Shown one piece after another: positions 1-7,428 of a stretch of 40,056 nt of DNA. The position numbers and the translations under genes were made by a program. Source of the DNA: a virus; the IMG/VR virus record IMGVR_UViG_3300006030_000046, positions 1 through 40,056 of that record; one strand, written 5' to 3'. The stretch's first letter is position 1. Every line of letters begins with the position of its first letter. The notes beneath the pieces are model-generated. The model made no database searches. It was not told the origin of the DNA and worked only from the letters and a program-made list of their open reading frames with translations.

Positions 1-144
1 GGCAGCACGTACAGAACAACTTCCAGTAGCCGAAAACGTAGGGGGAGTATGAGTCGCAGAACCAGAACAAGTGGCAGCACGTACAGAACAACTTCCAGTA
101 GCCGAAAACGTAGGGGGAGTGTGCGTTGCAGAACCAGAACACGT
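1..144 (-). repeat. 72-bp tandem repeat inside the LamG-domain gene
   Basis: Bases 1-72 recur at 73-144, almost identical over the first 48 bases and more diverged at the end. The unit is 24 codons, so the frame is kept, and it encodes a Cys/Ser/Thr-rich segment containing THTPPTFSATGSC. The array continues beyond position 1, so copy number is unknown. Confidence 0.85.
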
Positions 145-1038
145 AGCCGCCCCAACAGTAACGGCTGCTGTGCCGGAAGCAGAAGAAGCAGAAGGTTTTG
201 GAAATGGACGCGAATACCTTGGTGTCCGAAATAAATCAAACCGAGTCTGCGGATCGTAAATCGCCATGACCTCTGGGGCAGAGATCGCCCGGCGATACAT
301 CCGAAGATCGAAAATATGACCTTGCCAGAAATTGCCGTAAGAAACACCAGATTTATCCGCACCCGCAACAATAAAGGCTCCGGTACTCAGATCAGGGTCA
401 CTGCTCTGTGTGTTTTGACCATGGAAGATTCCATTCACGTAAATACGTCTGTCGGTAGTGCTATGCCACACACCACAGATATGAGTCCATTTAGACGTTG
501 GAACTGATCCATTAGCCGAACTTACTGATCGAAAGACGTTATTGTTGACTGTGTTGATACTCGCTAGTCCGCTGTCTTTGTCTGCCCACAGATAGTGGGC
601 ATACCATGATCCACCGTTGTCACGACCCATCCACCAAACAACACCGTTCGCGGTTCCCCAAGGACGAATCCAAATGGATACTGAGAATGGCGGAGCAACC
701 GGGAATGGCTGGGGACCGTTTTGACCTCCAGTAGCACTGCCTCCCGAATAGGTCAAGCCGGTCATGTAAACGCCAGAACCGTCAAAGAATGGAGCAGCGA
801 ACGGAAACGCGGAGCCAAACGGACCGCTTACATGGCTGGCGTCAGGATAGGAGCGACCAGAACCATTGAGATTAGCAGTCTTGAACCCAGATACATACTC
901 CCTAACAACACCGCTTCCCGTTCCGTGCGGGTGAGCCCCTGGATACCACTGGCACAGACCGAAAGCCTGAAGGCTGTCACGATTGATCGTGATCGGCCCA
1001 TCAATAGGTAATCCGTAATTTGGTCCGTAGAGTGGCAT
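1..1038 (-). CDS. LamG / concanavalin A-like domain protein, C-terminus beyond window
   Basis: An open frame of 346 codons runs from ATG at 1038 to the window edge with no stop, so the C-terminus is missing. The start overlaps the previous stop as TAATG. Residues about 110-265 read as a LamG/concanavalin A-like jelly-roll: a strand FSVSIWIRPW, then WTHICGVWH followed by RRIYVNG, and the closing LRMYRRAISAPEV, which is the usual end of LamG_3-type domains. After residue about 285 comes a Ser/Thr/Ala/Cys-rich tail with a 24-residue tandem repeat. This domain type binds sugars or proteins and is common in phage tail or adsorption proteins, so a virion surface role is inferred. The glycosyltransferase and two small probable virion genes lie just upstream. 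A secreted host-like protein is the alternative. Confidence 0.8.
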   Translation of the reverse strand, partial: MPLYGPNYGLPIDGPITINRDSLQAFGLCQWYPGAHPHGTGSGVVREYVSGFKTANLNGSGRSYPDASHVSGPFGSAFPFAAPFFDGSGVYMTGLTYSGGSATGGQNGPQPFPVAPPFSVSIWIRPWGTANGVVWWMGRDNGGSWYAHYLWADKDSGLASINTVNNNVFRSVSSANGSVPTSKWTHICGVWHSTTDRRIYVNGIFHGQNTQSSDPDLSTGAFIVAGADKSGVSYGNFWQGHIFDLRMYRRAISAPEVMAIYDPQTRFDLFRTPRYSRPFPKPSASSASGTAAVTVGAATCSGSATHTPPTFSATGSCSVRAATCSGSATHTPPTFSATGSCSVRAA

Positions 1039-1496
1039 TAAGCGTAAGCATCCGTCTTAGGTTTACACTTAAGAGTCCAACCTAAACTCAACGTGGCATT
1101 CGTTTTGTTTTCCACAAAGAATTGGCAATTCTCTGTAATCGGCACGTTGGGGCAGGAAAAGTACCCACTGGAGGCTGCCGTATAAGGGGGAATAGAAATC
1201 ACCCCCACGAGTGCAGAAGAGTAAGCCGGGGCAGCCGTTTGAGGTGTCGGGGCATCATTTGTTCCATCAATGTCCAAATCTCGTCTGTAAATGTTCAAAA
1301 AATTGGACAGGCTAGAAATGGAACCCCCGAACGTCCCATACAAGGCAACATCCACCACTGGATAATTGAAGTGGTTCGAGGAGGCCAATGCCGTTGCAAT
1401 ATCAGCCGTCCCAGACATGGAGCCGGCTGCAACACTGGCCCCATTGGAAACCATTGTCATTTGGGTACTGGAGGCGATTGTTCGGTACGTGGGCAT
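1038..1496 (-). CDS. Probable virion-associated protein, unknown function
   Basis: A 152-residue protein rich in Ser, Ala, Thr and Asn with no charged clusters, a composition typical of phage surface or decoration proteins. The N-terminus begins MPTYRTIASSTQMTMV with no signal peptide. No catalytic motif is visible. The start lies 40 bases inside the 3' end of the glycosyltransferase gene and the stop overlaps the LamG gene start as TAATG, so it is probably translated with both. A structural role is inferred from composition and neighbourhood only. Confidence 0.65.
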   Translation of the reverse strand: MPTYRTIASSTQMTMVSNGASVAAGSMSGTADIATALASSNHFNYPVVDVALYGTFGGSISSLSNFLNIYRRDLDIDGTNDAPTPQTAAPAYSSALVGVISIPPYTAASSGYFSCPNVPITENCQFFVENKTNATLSLGWTLKCKPKTDAYA

Positions 1497-2230
1497 TTCG
1501 CTTTATCCTCCCAAGATTTGGCTAACTGAATCATGGTGTCCCAACGGTACTCAAACTGACCGAGGTGTCCCACCATCTTACTAGCATCGTGATCCACAAG
1601 ACATGGAAACCCTGCTTTCCTGGCCCGACCGAAAAATGGATTGTCTTCCGTTGTGTAAGTATCCAGTTCCGGCACATATTCTGGCAAAAACCACGGTTTC
1701 TGGGTGTTACGGAATACTCGTGTTTCGATCAAACACAACCCAAAGCCGATATAGGCGACCTCTTGTAAACCGTAAGAATTTGGCGTTGTTGGTACTCTTT
1801 TGGAGCCATCCAAACTTACAGCAATGAAATCAATGGGGAGCTGCTTAAACGTATAGTTCACCCCCACAATCGGCTGTCTCCGCCCCAATAACAAATCCAC
1901 CGCTTGAGGTTCAAATGTCATGTCGTCATCAATGAACAAAATATGGGTGCAATCCGTTTGGAGCGCCTCCAAAGCCCCTTGTTCCATGAGGTGTCGATTT
2001 GGAAGGCAAGGCTTCCCATAGGTAGCACAAGAAGACAACGCCTCCCGATTAGAATGGATCACCGAAGATTGTTGGAGTTGAAGGGAAAGCCCAATCGCTG
2101 CCGGCTGTCTGGTACGGCAACCTCCCCCAGCGAAATAGGCGATGAGGGAAGCAATAGAAAACGTAGTCCTTCCCTCCACCCGCCCCGATGTTGGAATGCC
2201 AATCAAAATCTTAAGTTCTTCTACAACCAT
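1457..2230 (-). CDS. GT-A fold glycosyltransferase
   Basis: A 257-residue protein with a family-2-like GT-A layout. The N-terminal strand KILIGIPTSGR resembles the nucleotide-sugar binding start, and ILFIDDDMTFEP (residues about 97-108) holds the metal-binding acidic DxD-type cluster at 101-103. Later come GFGLCLIETRVF and TEDNPFFGRARKAGF, the acceptor-side acidic motif typical of this fold. The enzyme would transfer a sugar from a nucleotide-sugar donor. In phages such proteins modify virion proteins, host surface or DNA bases; the substrate cannot be told here. It lies directly before two probable virion genes, which makes virion glycosylation or host-surface change more likely than DNA glucosylation. 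No membrane segment is visible. Confidence 0.8.
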   Translation of the reverse strand: MVVEELKILIGIPTSGRVEGRTTFSIASLIAYFAGGGCRTRQPAAIGLSLQLQQSSVIHSNREALSSCATYGKPCLPNRHLMEQGALEALQTDCTHILFIDDDMTFEPQAVDLLLGRRQPIVGVNYTFKQLPIDFIAVSLDGSKRVPTTPNSYGLQEVAYIGFGLCLIETRVFRNTQKPWFLPEYVPELDTYTTEDNPFFGRARKAGFPCLVDHDASKMVGHLGQFEYRWDTMIQLAKSWEDKAKCPRTEQSPPVPK

Positions 2231-2256
2231 TTCCCACCCACCTTTTCCTACTTACC

Positions 2257-2769
2257 TTAGGCCATAATTTCACAAACGTCCGACGCCGAAAGAATACCCT
2301 CCCAAGACAAAGAGGCTGGCGTTGGTTTGGACCCGTCACCACTTGCCGTGGAGGCCAGCAACTTTTCTGCAATAGAAGCTTGTCGTCGCATCACGTTGCG
2401 ACAATGAGCTTTGTGAGCCGTATCCTTCGCGGTGGAACCCGTAAAAACCACGGCAAAAGCTCCTGGAATGTTTTCTTTGCTGGGGTCAATAGACCCCGAA
2501 GAAAATAACTCATCCCAGACTTTCATTTGCTGCAAAGAACAGGCAGCAAAAACCGTCCAGTCCCACAAGGTACCATCACCACTGCGGATAGAATAAATTT
2601 CCTGCTTTGTCACGCTCCTGCGAAAAACCCAAAGAGCTGGACTAGCAGGAGCGTTAAGACTATCAGCAATGGCTTGGTGTCTTCCTGCCGCGTGATGCCC
2701 GGCCAACGTAGGGTCCGCCAAGACAAAAGTCTTGAGGGTCTGTTTTTGGAGGGGAGTGCCTTCCCACAT
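2257..2769 (-). CDS. Conserved-looking phage protein, unknown function
   Basis: A 170-residue soluble protein. The start ATG overlaps the previous stop as TAATG. The sequence has a hydrophobic, Trp-containing middle (TLWDWTVFAACSLQQMKVWD), a helical basic stretch HCRNVMRRQASIAEKLL and an Asp/Ser-rich end. No motif points to an enzyme. It belongs to the small late-gene cluster between the tail/virion-like genes, so a minor structural or assembly role is possible, but I do not recognise the family. Confidence 0.65.
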   Translation of the reverse strand: MWEGTPLQKQTLKTFVLADPTLAGHHAAGRHQAIADSLNAPASPALWVFRRSVTKQEIYSIRSGDGTLWDWTVFAACSLQQMKVWDELFSSGSIDPSKENIPGAFAVVFTGSTAKDTAHKAHCRNVMRRQASIAEKLLASTASGDGSKPTPASLSWEGILSASDVCEIMA

Positions 2770-3218
2770 TACCGAATTTCCTTATCCTTGGTAACAGGTT
2801 CGCGGTCGCCGTTCAGCTCCCAAACAAACCACAAGAGGTGGAACAAAGCATTCTTCAAATCACCCGGAGGCAACACTTGGAACAAGCCTGTTCCAGTATT
2901 GTTCGCACACAAATTCAGCTCACTCTCCCAAGGAATGGCATCCCACAACTGGCGTCGCAGGTCATCCGTAAGCTCCCGAGACTCGGCTTCCAAGCCAGAT
3001 GGCCCCCGAACCCGAAACTTAGAGCCTTTGGACTCCGGCAAATCCCACCACAACCGAACGCAAGTAAACAGCTTTTGAGCCATTTCTTGAAGTTGAGGGT
3101 CTTCAATGCCTTCCAAAGTTTTCTTGTACTTTTCCAGCAACTCGTCTGTAAGTGGAGGGGCAAAACAAGCCACCGTATGATCTTGATTTCGTGCCCCCAA
3201 CTTGATTTCCGTCGCCAT
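2769..3218 (-). CDS. Unknown late-region protein
   Basis: 149 residues from ATG at 3218. A longer frame upstream to 3296 exists, but AAAGGGG nine bases before 3218 and the preceding stop at 3238-3240 favour the shorter form. The protein is mixed alpha/beta with several Trp residues (FTCVRLWWDLPES, LFHLLWFVWELNG) and no signal peptide or catalytic signature. Its stop overlaps the next start (TAATG), so the two are probably coupled. Function unknown. Confidence 0.65.
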   Translation of the reverse strand: MATEIKLGARNQDHTVACFAPPLTDELLEKYKKTLEGIEDPQLQEMAQKLFTCVRLWWDLPESKGSKFRVRGPSGLEAESRELTDDLRRQLWDAIPWESELNLCANNTGTGLFQVLPPGDLKNALFHLLWFVWELNGDREPVTKDKEIR

Positions 3219-3237
3219 AAGATAAACCCCTTTCTTC

Positions 3238-3645
3238 TTAGCTAATTGGAACGGTAACCGTAAACGAACCAATGGCGATCGTGCCACCAGCCACAATCAC
3301 GGAGTTGTTGAATGAAAGATCCCCACTCCCCTGACCACAGGAACCATCCGCGACCACGGTTCCATCACTGTCCACCAAGGTAAAGCTCAGTGCCGTTCCA
3401 CTGGCGTCCGCCGAGGTGTCGCTGGTAATCGCACTCGCCGTGGCAACACCCGTGGCAGCATCCCCAAAGGCTGGATCACTGCTGAAGGGACACGTACCCA
3501 ACAGATTCCCGTAAGCCCCTCCCACGCTCCCCGGCTGGGACCCATCATAGACCTTGACACTACCCGCCGCTGCCCCAGCGTCAATGAGGTCCACAATCCC
3601 ATTACAAGCAGCATTTCTAGCCGCCGTAGAAAGTCTTAAAGCCAT
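3238..3645 (-). CDS. Probable phage structural (virion decoration-type) protein
   Basis: 135 residues. The N-terminal helix MALRLSTAARNAACNGIVDL, with an invariant-looking AARNAAC, is followed by a Gly/Ala/Ser/Thr-rich beta region ending in TIAIGSFTVTVP. That layout, a short helix then a jelly-roll-like beta region with few charges, resembles small tail or head-decoration proteins of tailed phages. No signal peptide is present. The gene is flanked by the one-membrane-span coiled-coil gene (3647-4012) and small late genes. The structural role is inferred. Confidence 0.65.
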   Translation of the reverse strand: MALRLSTAARNAACNGIVDLIDAGAAAGSVKVYDGSQPGSVGGAYGNLLGTCPFSSDPAFGDAATGVATASAITSDTSADASGTALSFTLVDSDGTVVADGSCGQGSGDLSFNNSVIVAGGTIAIGSFTVTVPIS

Positions 3646-3646
3646 A

Positions 3647-4012
3647 TCAGTTTCCTTTTAACCCCGCGATTAAAACTTCCAACCTTTGGAGTTGGACAAG
3701 AATTTGCGTTTGCTGGTCCCGAACCTCTTCAGCTCGCTTTTCCAAAACCTCCACTCGTTTCTTCCACTCAATAGAAGGGAGTTCGCTAATTCTGGCGTCA
3801 ATAGACTTGAAGGCCACCGCTGCTTCCGTTTTCGTAAAACCCTCGCTCTGTCGAAACGCTCGGTTTTCCACGGCCTCAATAGAGACCCAACCTAAGACCC
3901 CAGTAAGACTCCCGGCCAAAACCGGAAGCGACCATCGCATAAACCGTAACAGAACTCCATCTACCGCTTTACTAACAGAATCAGAGTTTTCCAATTCTTG
4001 TTGCGGTTTCAT
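3647..4012 (-). CDS. Membrane-anchored coiled-coil protein (XhlA/spanin-like layout)
   Basis: 121 residues. One hydrophobic span (SLPVLAGSLTGVLGWVSI, residues about 28-45) is followed by a long amphipathic helix, residues about 60-117, with heptad-like Leu/Val spacing (EVRDQQTQILVQLQRLEVLIAGL). A single anchor plus coiled coil is the layout of several phage lysis accessory proteins and tail-associated proteins. Sequence alone does not decide. It precedes a probable structural gene by one base. Confidence 0.6.
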   Translation of the reverse strand: MKPQQELENSDSVSKAVDGVLLRFMRWSLPVLAGSLTGVLGWVSIEAVENRAFRQSEGFTKTEAAVAFKSIDARISELPSIEWKKRVEVLEKRAEEVRDQQTQILVQLQRLEVLIAGLKGN

Positions 4013-4054
4013 TTCTGCCCTCTACTTTCTCGTTCATGGTGTGAAACAAGCAAA

Positions 4055-4333
4055 CTAGTCTACGAAATTGTTGGATTGGTCCTTCGAATCTTCTGGGTAT
4101 TGAGTGGTACCAACAACTGTAACAGAAATAGACTCTAGTTTCTTGCAATCCTTTTTCGTCACACCCCAAATCAACTCTACTGCTCGAGGGCACATATTGT
4201 TGAAAGCTATTGGATCTCCTGGAACAGGGTAAGCATCCTGGGTTTCCGTATCGCCTACAAAAACAATCAATGGCTTGTGTGCCGTGAGCAACCACAAGCC
4301 ATTGGTTCTTCGCGTTAAATACCCGCGGATCAT
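4055..4333 (-). CDS. Small unknown protein
   Basis: 92 residues. Its ATG overlaps the TGA of the 4330-4536 gene as ATGA, which selects this frame over a competing frame ending at 3981. The sequence starts with a basic stretch (MIRGYLTRRTNG) and a hydrophobic strand KPLIVFVGDTE, then a Cys/Pro region (NNMCPRAVELIWG). No recognised domain. Confidence 0.6.
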   Translation of the reverse strand: MIRGYLTRRTNGLWLLTAHKPLIVFVGDTETQDAYPVPGDPIAFNNMCPRAVELIWGVTKKDCKKLESISVTVVGTTQYPEDSKDQSNNFVD

Positions 4334-4536
4334 TTGCCCTTGCTGGCCTTCAGTTCAATGGCTTTCTTTCCCAAGCCCACGAGAGCCATGGAAATTGCCT
4401 CTTCAATGGCCACAACATCAGGATATTCCAACCCACGGTAGTGGCTCGTCATGGTAGCCCCTACAGAGCCGTCCGGCTTAATAACCTCCATGGTAAGCTT
4501 CAGCTCCATTCGTTCTTCTTTTGGTTCTACTGGCAT
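4330..4536 (-). CDS. Small unknown protein
   Basis: 68 residues from ATG at 4536. An upstream in-frame extension to 4608 is rejected because AAGGAG lies about ten bases before 4536 and the previous gene stops at 4541. The protein is acidic/basic mixed (PKEERMELKLTMEVIKPDG) with a helical end rich in Lys. It is coupled to the next gene through ATGA. No domain recognised. Confidence 0.6.
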   Translation of the reverse strand: MPVEPKEERMELKLTMEVIKPDGSVGATMTSHYRGLEYPDVVAIEEAISMALVGLGKKAIELKASKGK

Positions 4537-4540
4537 TTTC

Positions 4541-4963
4541 TTAATCTCCTTCTTTCTTCTTAGTGGCGGCTCCGGCCTCCACCATACGTGAACTCGTGTC
4601 CTTCCCATCGACGACCAACCTACCTAAGAGTCGTCCAAATGTAATGGATTGGCTTAAGTTTGAATGAATTGGAATGGTGAGTTGTCCGTTCTTACCAGCA
4701 ACAAACTCTTCCAATTTCTTTTTAGACTTTAGGCCATCCTCTTTTTCTTCGCCCGTAATTTCTGGAGCCCAGCAATCAAGTAGCCGGACACTGACCCGCA
4801 CCGTTACATCCACTGTAACAGTATCCCCGTCGTGAACCGAGACTACTCGGCAAGGAAGAATGATAAACCCTTGAGCGGTACTTCCATCTTGGGCAAATAC
4901 GTAGGCAAGAAAACACAACACAAAGAAACAAGACAACATGGAGGAGGCTACTGCGGACTTCAT
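4541..4963 (-). CDS. Exported staphylococcal nuclease-like (SNase) protein
   Basis: 140 residues from ATG at 4963. The N-terminus MKSAVASS plus a hydrophobic core SCFFVLCFLAYVFAQ is a signal peptide, probably cut after AYVFA-Q. The remainder matches the SNase OB-fold: CRVVSVHDGDTVTVDV (the DGDT calcium-side motif), then VRLLDCWAPEI, equal to the family RLxGIDAPE segment, and FGRLLGRLVVDGK, equal to YGRxLxxxxxDG. The candidate catalytic residues are the Arg of VRLL, the Glu of APE and the Arg of FGR. Such enzymes cut DNA and RNA outside the cytoplasm. A longer start at 5029 is rejected because it would hide the signal peptide. The gene follows a structured terminator, suggesting its own control. 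Confidence 0.8.
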   Translation of the reverse strand: MKSAVASSMLSCFFVLCFLAYVFAQDGSTAQGFIILPCRVVSVHDGDTVTVDVTVRVSVRLLDCWAPEITGEEKEDGLKSKKKLEEFVAGKNGQLTIPIHSNLSQSITFGRLLGRLVVDGKDTSSRMVEAGAATKKKEGD

Positions 4964-4975
4964 TAAAACACCAAC

Positions 4976-5056
4976 TTTGTAAAAAGAAGCCCCTGGGGTG
5001 GCAGGTTGAAGGCAAATCAACTGTCGCACGGGCTGGGATGCGACCCCCAGGGGCTC
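4976..5056 (-). terminator. Large structured terminator before the SNase gene
   Basis: On the minus strand GAGCCCCTGGGG (5045-5056) pairs with CCCCAGGGGCTTC (about 4985-4997), followed by a T-rich run ending near 4979. A second hairpin, GTCGCA against TGCGAC (5023-5044), sits inside the loop. It starts eight bases after the stop of the 5064-5579 gene, so it ends that transcript, and it lies only 13 bases before the next ATG. Confidence 0.65.
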
Positions 5057-5063
5057 CGGGTTT

Positions 5064-5579
5064 TCAGGGGTTCGGAATAGGGGGCATCAACCCAGTACCA
5101 CCCACAAAATCGGGTCTCTCCTCAACAACCGGCTGAGGAGCTGGCTTCGTTGCCAAGTAAGTAGCCAATCCTGCGGCTGGTCCTCCTAAAGCTAATCCAG
5201 CTCCGACCAACCCTACTTTCGCTAAAGTAGACAATCCAGAACCTTGCGTTCCAACCCCTGACGGAGACGATAATGGGGCGGGTGGTTGCTGGTAATAATG
5301 AATCTCATCCCCTACACGAATACCCATAGCGTCCCCTTCTTCTGTTAGGGAACTCGAACTGTTGGGGTCAGTCATACCCAGCATACTCGCCTGATGATTT
5401 TTGGTCTGTTCCCGTTGGGACTTCAGTAGCTCCTGGGCGTCCTGAAGCATCATGGCCTCGTGCGCTTGCCGAATTCCCATCCACCTCTCCAGTGCCTTTT
5501 CCGTGTTGCTTTTCAAATTCGGCAACTGCGGCAGAGACTCGTTGGGCGGTGTCGTGGAGGTGTTTTCTGAAGCTACCAT
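5064..5579 (-). CDS. Unknown protein with C-terminal membrane segment
   Basis: 171 residues. AGAAGG nine bases before ATG at 5579 supports the start. The N-terminal half is polar with a helical stretch (AHEAMMLQDAQELLKSQREQ), the middle is Ser/Pro-rich, and residues about 118-145 form a Gly/Ala-rich hydrophobic segment (LAKVGLVGAGLALGGPAAG), then a Pro-rich tail. Small proteins of this kind occur in phage structural regions. It overlaps the 5368-5682 frame by 212 bases. No family recognised. Confidence 0.6.
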   Translation of the reverse strand: MVASENTSTTPPNESLPQLPNLKSNTEKALERWMGIRQAHEAMMLQDAQELLKSQREQTKNHQASMLGMTDPNSSSSLTEEGDAMGIRVGDEIHYYQQPPAPLSSPSGVGTQGSGLSTLAKVGLVGAGLALGGPAAGLATYLATKPAPQPVVEERPDFVGGTGLMPPIPNP

Positions 5580-5682
5580 TTTTGAAAGCCCTTCTTAGGT
5601 CTTGCTGCCGGGAGGCCGCTAGATCGGATTGATTAGCGGCCTCCCGAAGTGCAGCGAGCCGGGCTTCGTTAGAACTAGTCAC
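5368..5682 (-). CDS. Possible overlapping small protein
   Basis: 104 residues starting at GTG 5682, with GAGGGG six bases upstream. The first 60 residues are helical and charged (NEARLAALREAANQSDLAAS); the end is low complexity. Its last 212 bases overlap the 5064-5579 gene in another frame. Either both are real, or the two represent one protein joined by a frameshift, or this frame is translated only in its first part. The good ribosome site is the main support. Confidence 0.4.
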   Translation of the reverse strand: MTSSNEARLAALREAANQSDLAASRQQDLRRAFKNGSFRKHLHDTAQRVSAAVAEFEKQHGKGTGEVDGNSASARGHDASGRPGATEVPTGTDQKSSGEYAGYD

Positions 5683-5699
5683 ACGAAACCCCTCAAAAA

Positions 5700-5900
5700 T
5701 TACTTCCCGTCCGGCGAACCGTATTGGGGATGAGGGCCTTGGATGTATCGCACACCCAAGCCCTCAGTCAAAGAAACATTCGACTTACCTTCCAGGTAGT
5801 CGTACCGAAGGTTCTCCGCATAATGCGCAGCACCGTCGGCTTGCCGCTGAGCTCCATTCATTGCATGGATCTTCAGCATTCCGTAATCTTCCGGTCCCAT
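5700..5900 (-). CDS. Small unknown protein
   Basis: 66 residues from ATG at 5900, chosen because AAGGAG lies eight bases upstream; a GTG at 5921 in the same frame has a poorer site. The protein is soluble (GPEDYGMLKIHAMNGAQRQA, then a Tyr/Gly-rich end RYIQGPHPQYGSPDG). It stands between the protease gene and the overlapping pair. Function unknown. Confidence 0.6.
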   Translation of the reverse strand: MGPEDYGMLKIHAMNGAQRQADGAAHYAENLRYDYLEGKSNVSLTEGLGVRYIQGPHPQYGSPDGK

Positions 5901-5957
5901 TTGTAGGACTCCTTCGATCACTCACCTACTATTCACCCAACCCTGCGAAAACAGCGT

Positions 5958-7163
5958 TTACCGAGGCGAAGTAGTGTATTGTTGACCCCTGATATCCTGA
6001 AGCCGAATTGGCCCTGGATAGGGGTAATATTGCTCACCCACCAATTGTCCATAAACGTCATACCGCTGAACGTGAATTGGTGGAAGTTTTTTAAGGATCG
6101 CGGCAGCAATGGCATCCATATCAATCACCGCGTCTTTGCCGGCTGGCCCCCGTTCCCCTGCTGGTCCGGCTGGACCTTTTTCTCCGGCTGGTCCGGCTGG
6201 TCCCTTAAAACGTGGATCACTCGCCAATTTCTCCACCAACTGTCCCACCAGTTTCTCGGTATCCAATGCCGGAGCTGGTGGCTGAGCCACTGGAGGAGTT
6301 ACTGGAGGCTGTTGAGGCACAAGAGGAGGCGGCTGAGTTACTGGAGGCTGTTGGGGAGCCTGAATGGGGCTCCCAGGGGTTCCAATGGGGACAACAGGAG
6401 ACCCCGGAGCACTTGGAGGAGGTACCTGAGAAATAGGCGATTTAGGAGGCATCATGCCCCCGTAGTCCCCACCACCATAAGACGGCTGGGACGGCCCGCA
6501 AAACCCACCAAAACAACCCCCACCACGACTAAAAATCTGGCGGGCTTGGGGGTCCACCTCAATAAACTCTGTAACCCATTTTTGAGCAAGGCTACGAACA
6601 AAGCTTACGGGAGTGGAAGCACTTTCCTTACGACTACCACCTCCCCAGTTCACGGCAGTTAGACGACCCTGCTCATCAAACAACCCACTGCCAGAGTCAC
6701 CACTAATAGACTCCACACTAGAATCCCACACTGGCACACCGGGAGCCCGATGGCCACTGATTTTCATGAACTTCCCTGTTCCTTGTTTTAGTACAGAATC
6801 CCCACCATACCCAAACAAGAAACATGGCTTCGCCGGCTGAGGGTCTTCTCCCAATTCCACCCATTCCACGTCTCCTTGTGGAATGTAGATCAAGGCTAGA
6901 TCCGCTTGGGTGTCTCGGCTTACAACGTACCCTTCCCACCGCTTGCCCAAGAGTGGATGCAAAACTTCAGCCCGGCTGGCTCGGCCCACCACATGAGCAT
7001 TTGTCACAACAGCCCATTTAGAAATGCCCGTGGAACTGCCCCCACTTCGCCCACCACCACCAGAATTAACCCATACTCGGTAACTGGCTCGGGCTGGATG
7101 GGATTGTGCTTGGGCTACAGCCGAAAAAACAAACAACAAGCCAAGAAGGAACAAACGGTTCAT
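5958..7163 (-). CDS. Exported trypsin-like serine protease with collagen-like segment
   Basis: 401 residues from ATG at 7163, which overlaps the previous stop as ATGA; a longer frame to 7454 is a chance extension. Residues 1-20 (MNRLFLLGLLFVFSAVAQAQ) form a signal peptide. The chymotrypsin/HtrA-type triad is visible: VVTNAHVV with His57, DTQADLALIYI with Asp88, and SGDSGSG with Ser157. After about residue 220 comes a long Pro/Gln-rich linker (PPPLVPQQPPVTPP), then Gly-X-Y repeats (GPAGPAGEKGPAGPAGERG, about 320-343) that resemble a collagen trimerisation stalk, then a 58-residue tail with IAAAILKKLPPI. The protein should be exported and act as an endopeptidase, possibly as a trimer. It lies two genes after a holin-like protein, which suggests a late role at the envelope. 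Confidence 0.85.
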   Translation of the reverse strand: MNRLFLLGLLFVFSAVAQAQSHPARASYRVWVNSGGGGRSGGSSTGISKWAVVTNAHVVGRASRAEVLHPLLGKRWEGYVVSRDTQADLALIYIPQGDVEWVELGEDPQPAKPCFLFGYGGDSVLKQGTGKFMKISGHRAPGVPVWDSSVESISGDSGSGLFDEQGRLTAVNWGGGSRKESASTPVSFVRSLAQKWVTEFIEVDPQARQIFSRGGGCFGGFCGPSQPSYGGGDYGGMMPPKSPISQVPPPSAPGSPVVPIGTPGSPIQAPQQPPVTQPPPLVPQQPPVTPPVAQPPAPALDTEKLVGQLVEKLASDPRFKGPAGPAGEKGPAGPAGERGPAGKDAVIDMDAIAAAILKKLPPIHVQRYDVYGQLVGEQYYPYPGPIRLQDIRGQQYTTSPR

Positions 7164-7426
7164 CGAAAAATCCCCAAGGGGTCCAACACCTTTTTCCATG
7201 GAGGCGTTGTGTCCACCAACACAGAGGCTCCCTCCAATGGAACCACTTGAACAACTCGACCACGAAATCGGTTTTCTCCAAACCAAGCCGGCTTCAAAAG
7301 AAGCACCGATTTCCCAGGGATACCTAGAGGAGGCTGCATAGGAGGCGGTGGAGCCTGAATTGGAGATTGGGCTCGTACGCTTCCCACCAACACCAACACA
7401 CAGAGCAAACAAATCAAGTTCTTCAT
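7160..7426 (-). CDS. Small exported protein
   Basis: 88 residues with a clear signal peptide (MKNLICLLCVLVLVGSVRAQ), a Pro-rich segment and a short beta-like region containing RVVQVVPLEGASVLVD. It is coupled to the protease gene by an ATGA overlap, so the two are probably made together. A partner, inhibitor or carrier for the protease is possible, but nothing in the sequence proves it. Confidence 0.7.
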   Translation of the reverse strand: MKNLICLLCVLVLVGSVRAQSPIQAPPPPMQPPLGIPGKSVLLLKPAWFGENRFRGRVVQVVPLEGASVLVDTTPPWKKVLDPLGIFR

Positions 7427-7428
7427 CG

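Noticed and set aside
1-259. Two Arg/Ser-rich plus-strand frames
   Set aside because: They are antisense to the 72-bp repeat and LamG gene.
5979-6662. 227-codon plus-strand frame
   Set aside because: Antisense to the protease gene; Trp/Ser-rich composition results from Pro/Gly repeats on the other strand.
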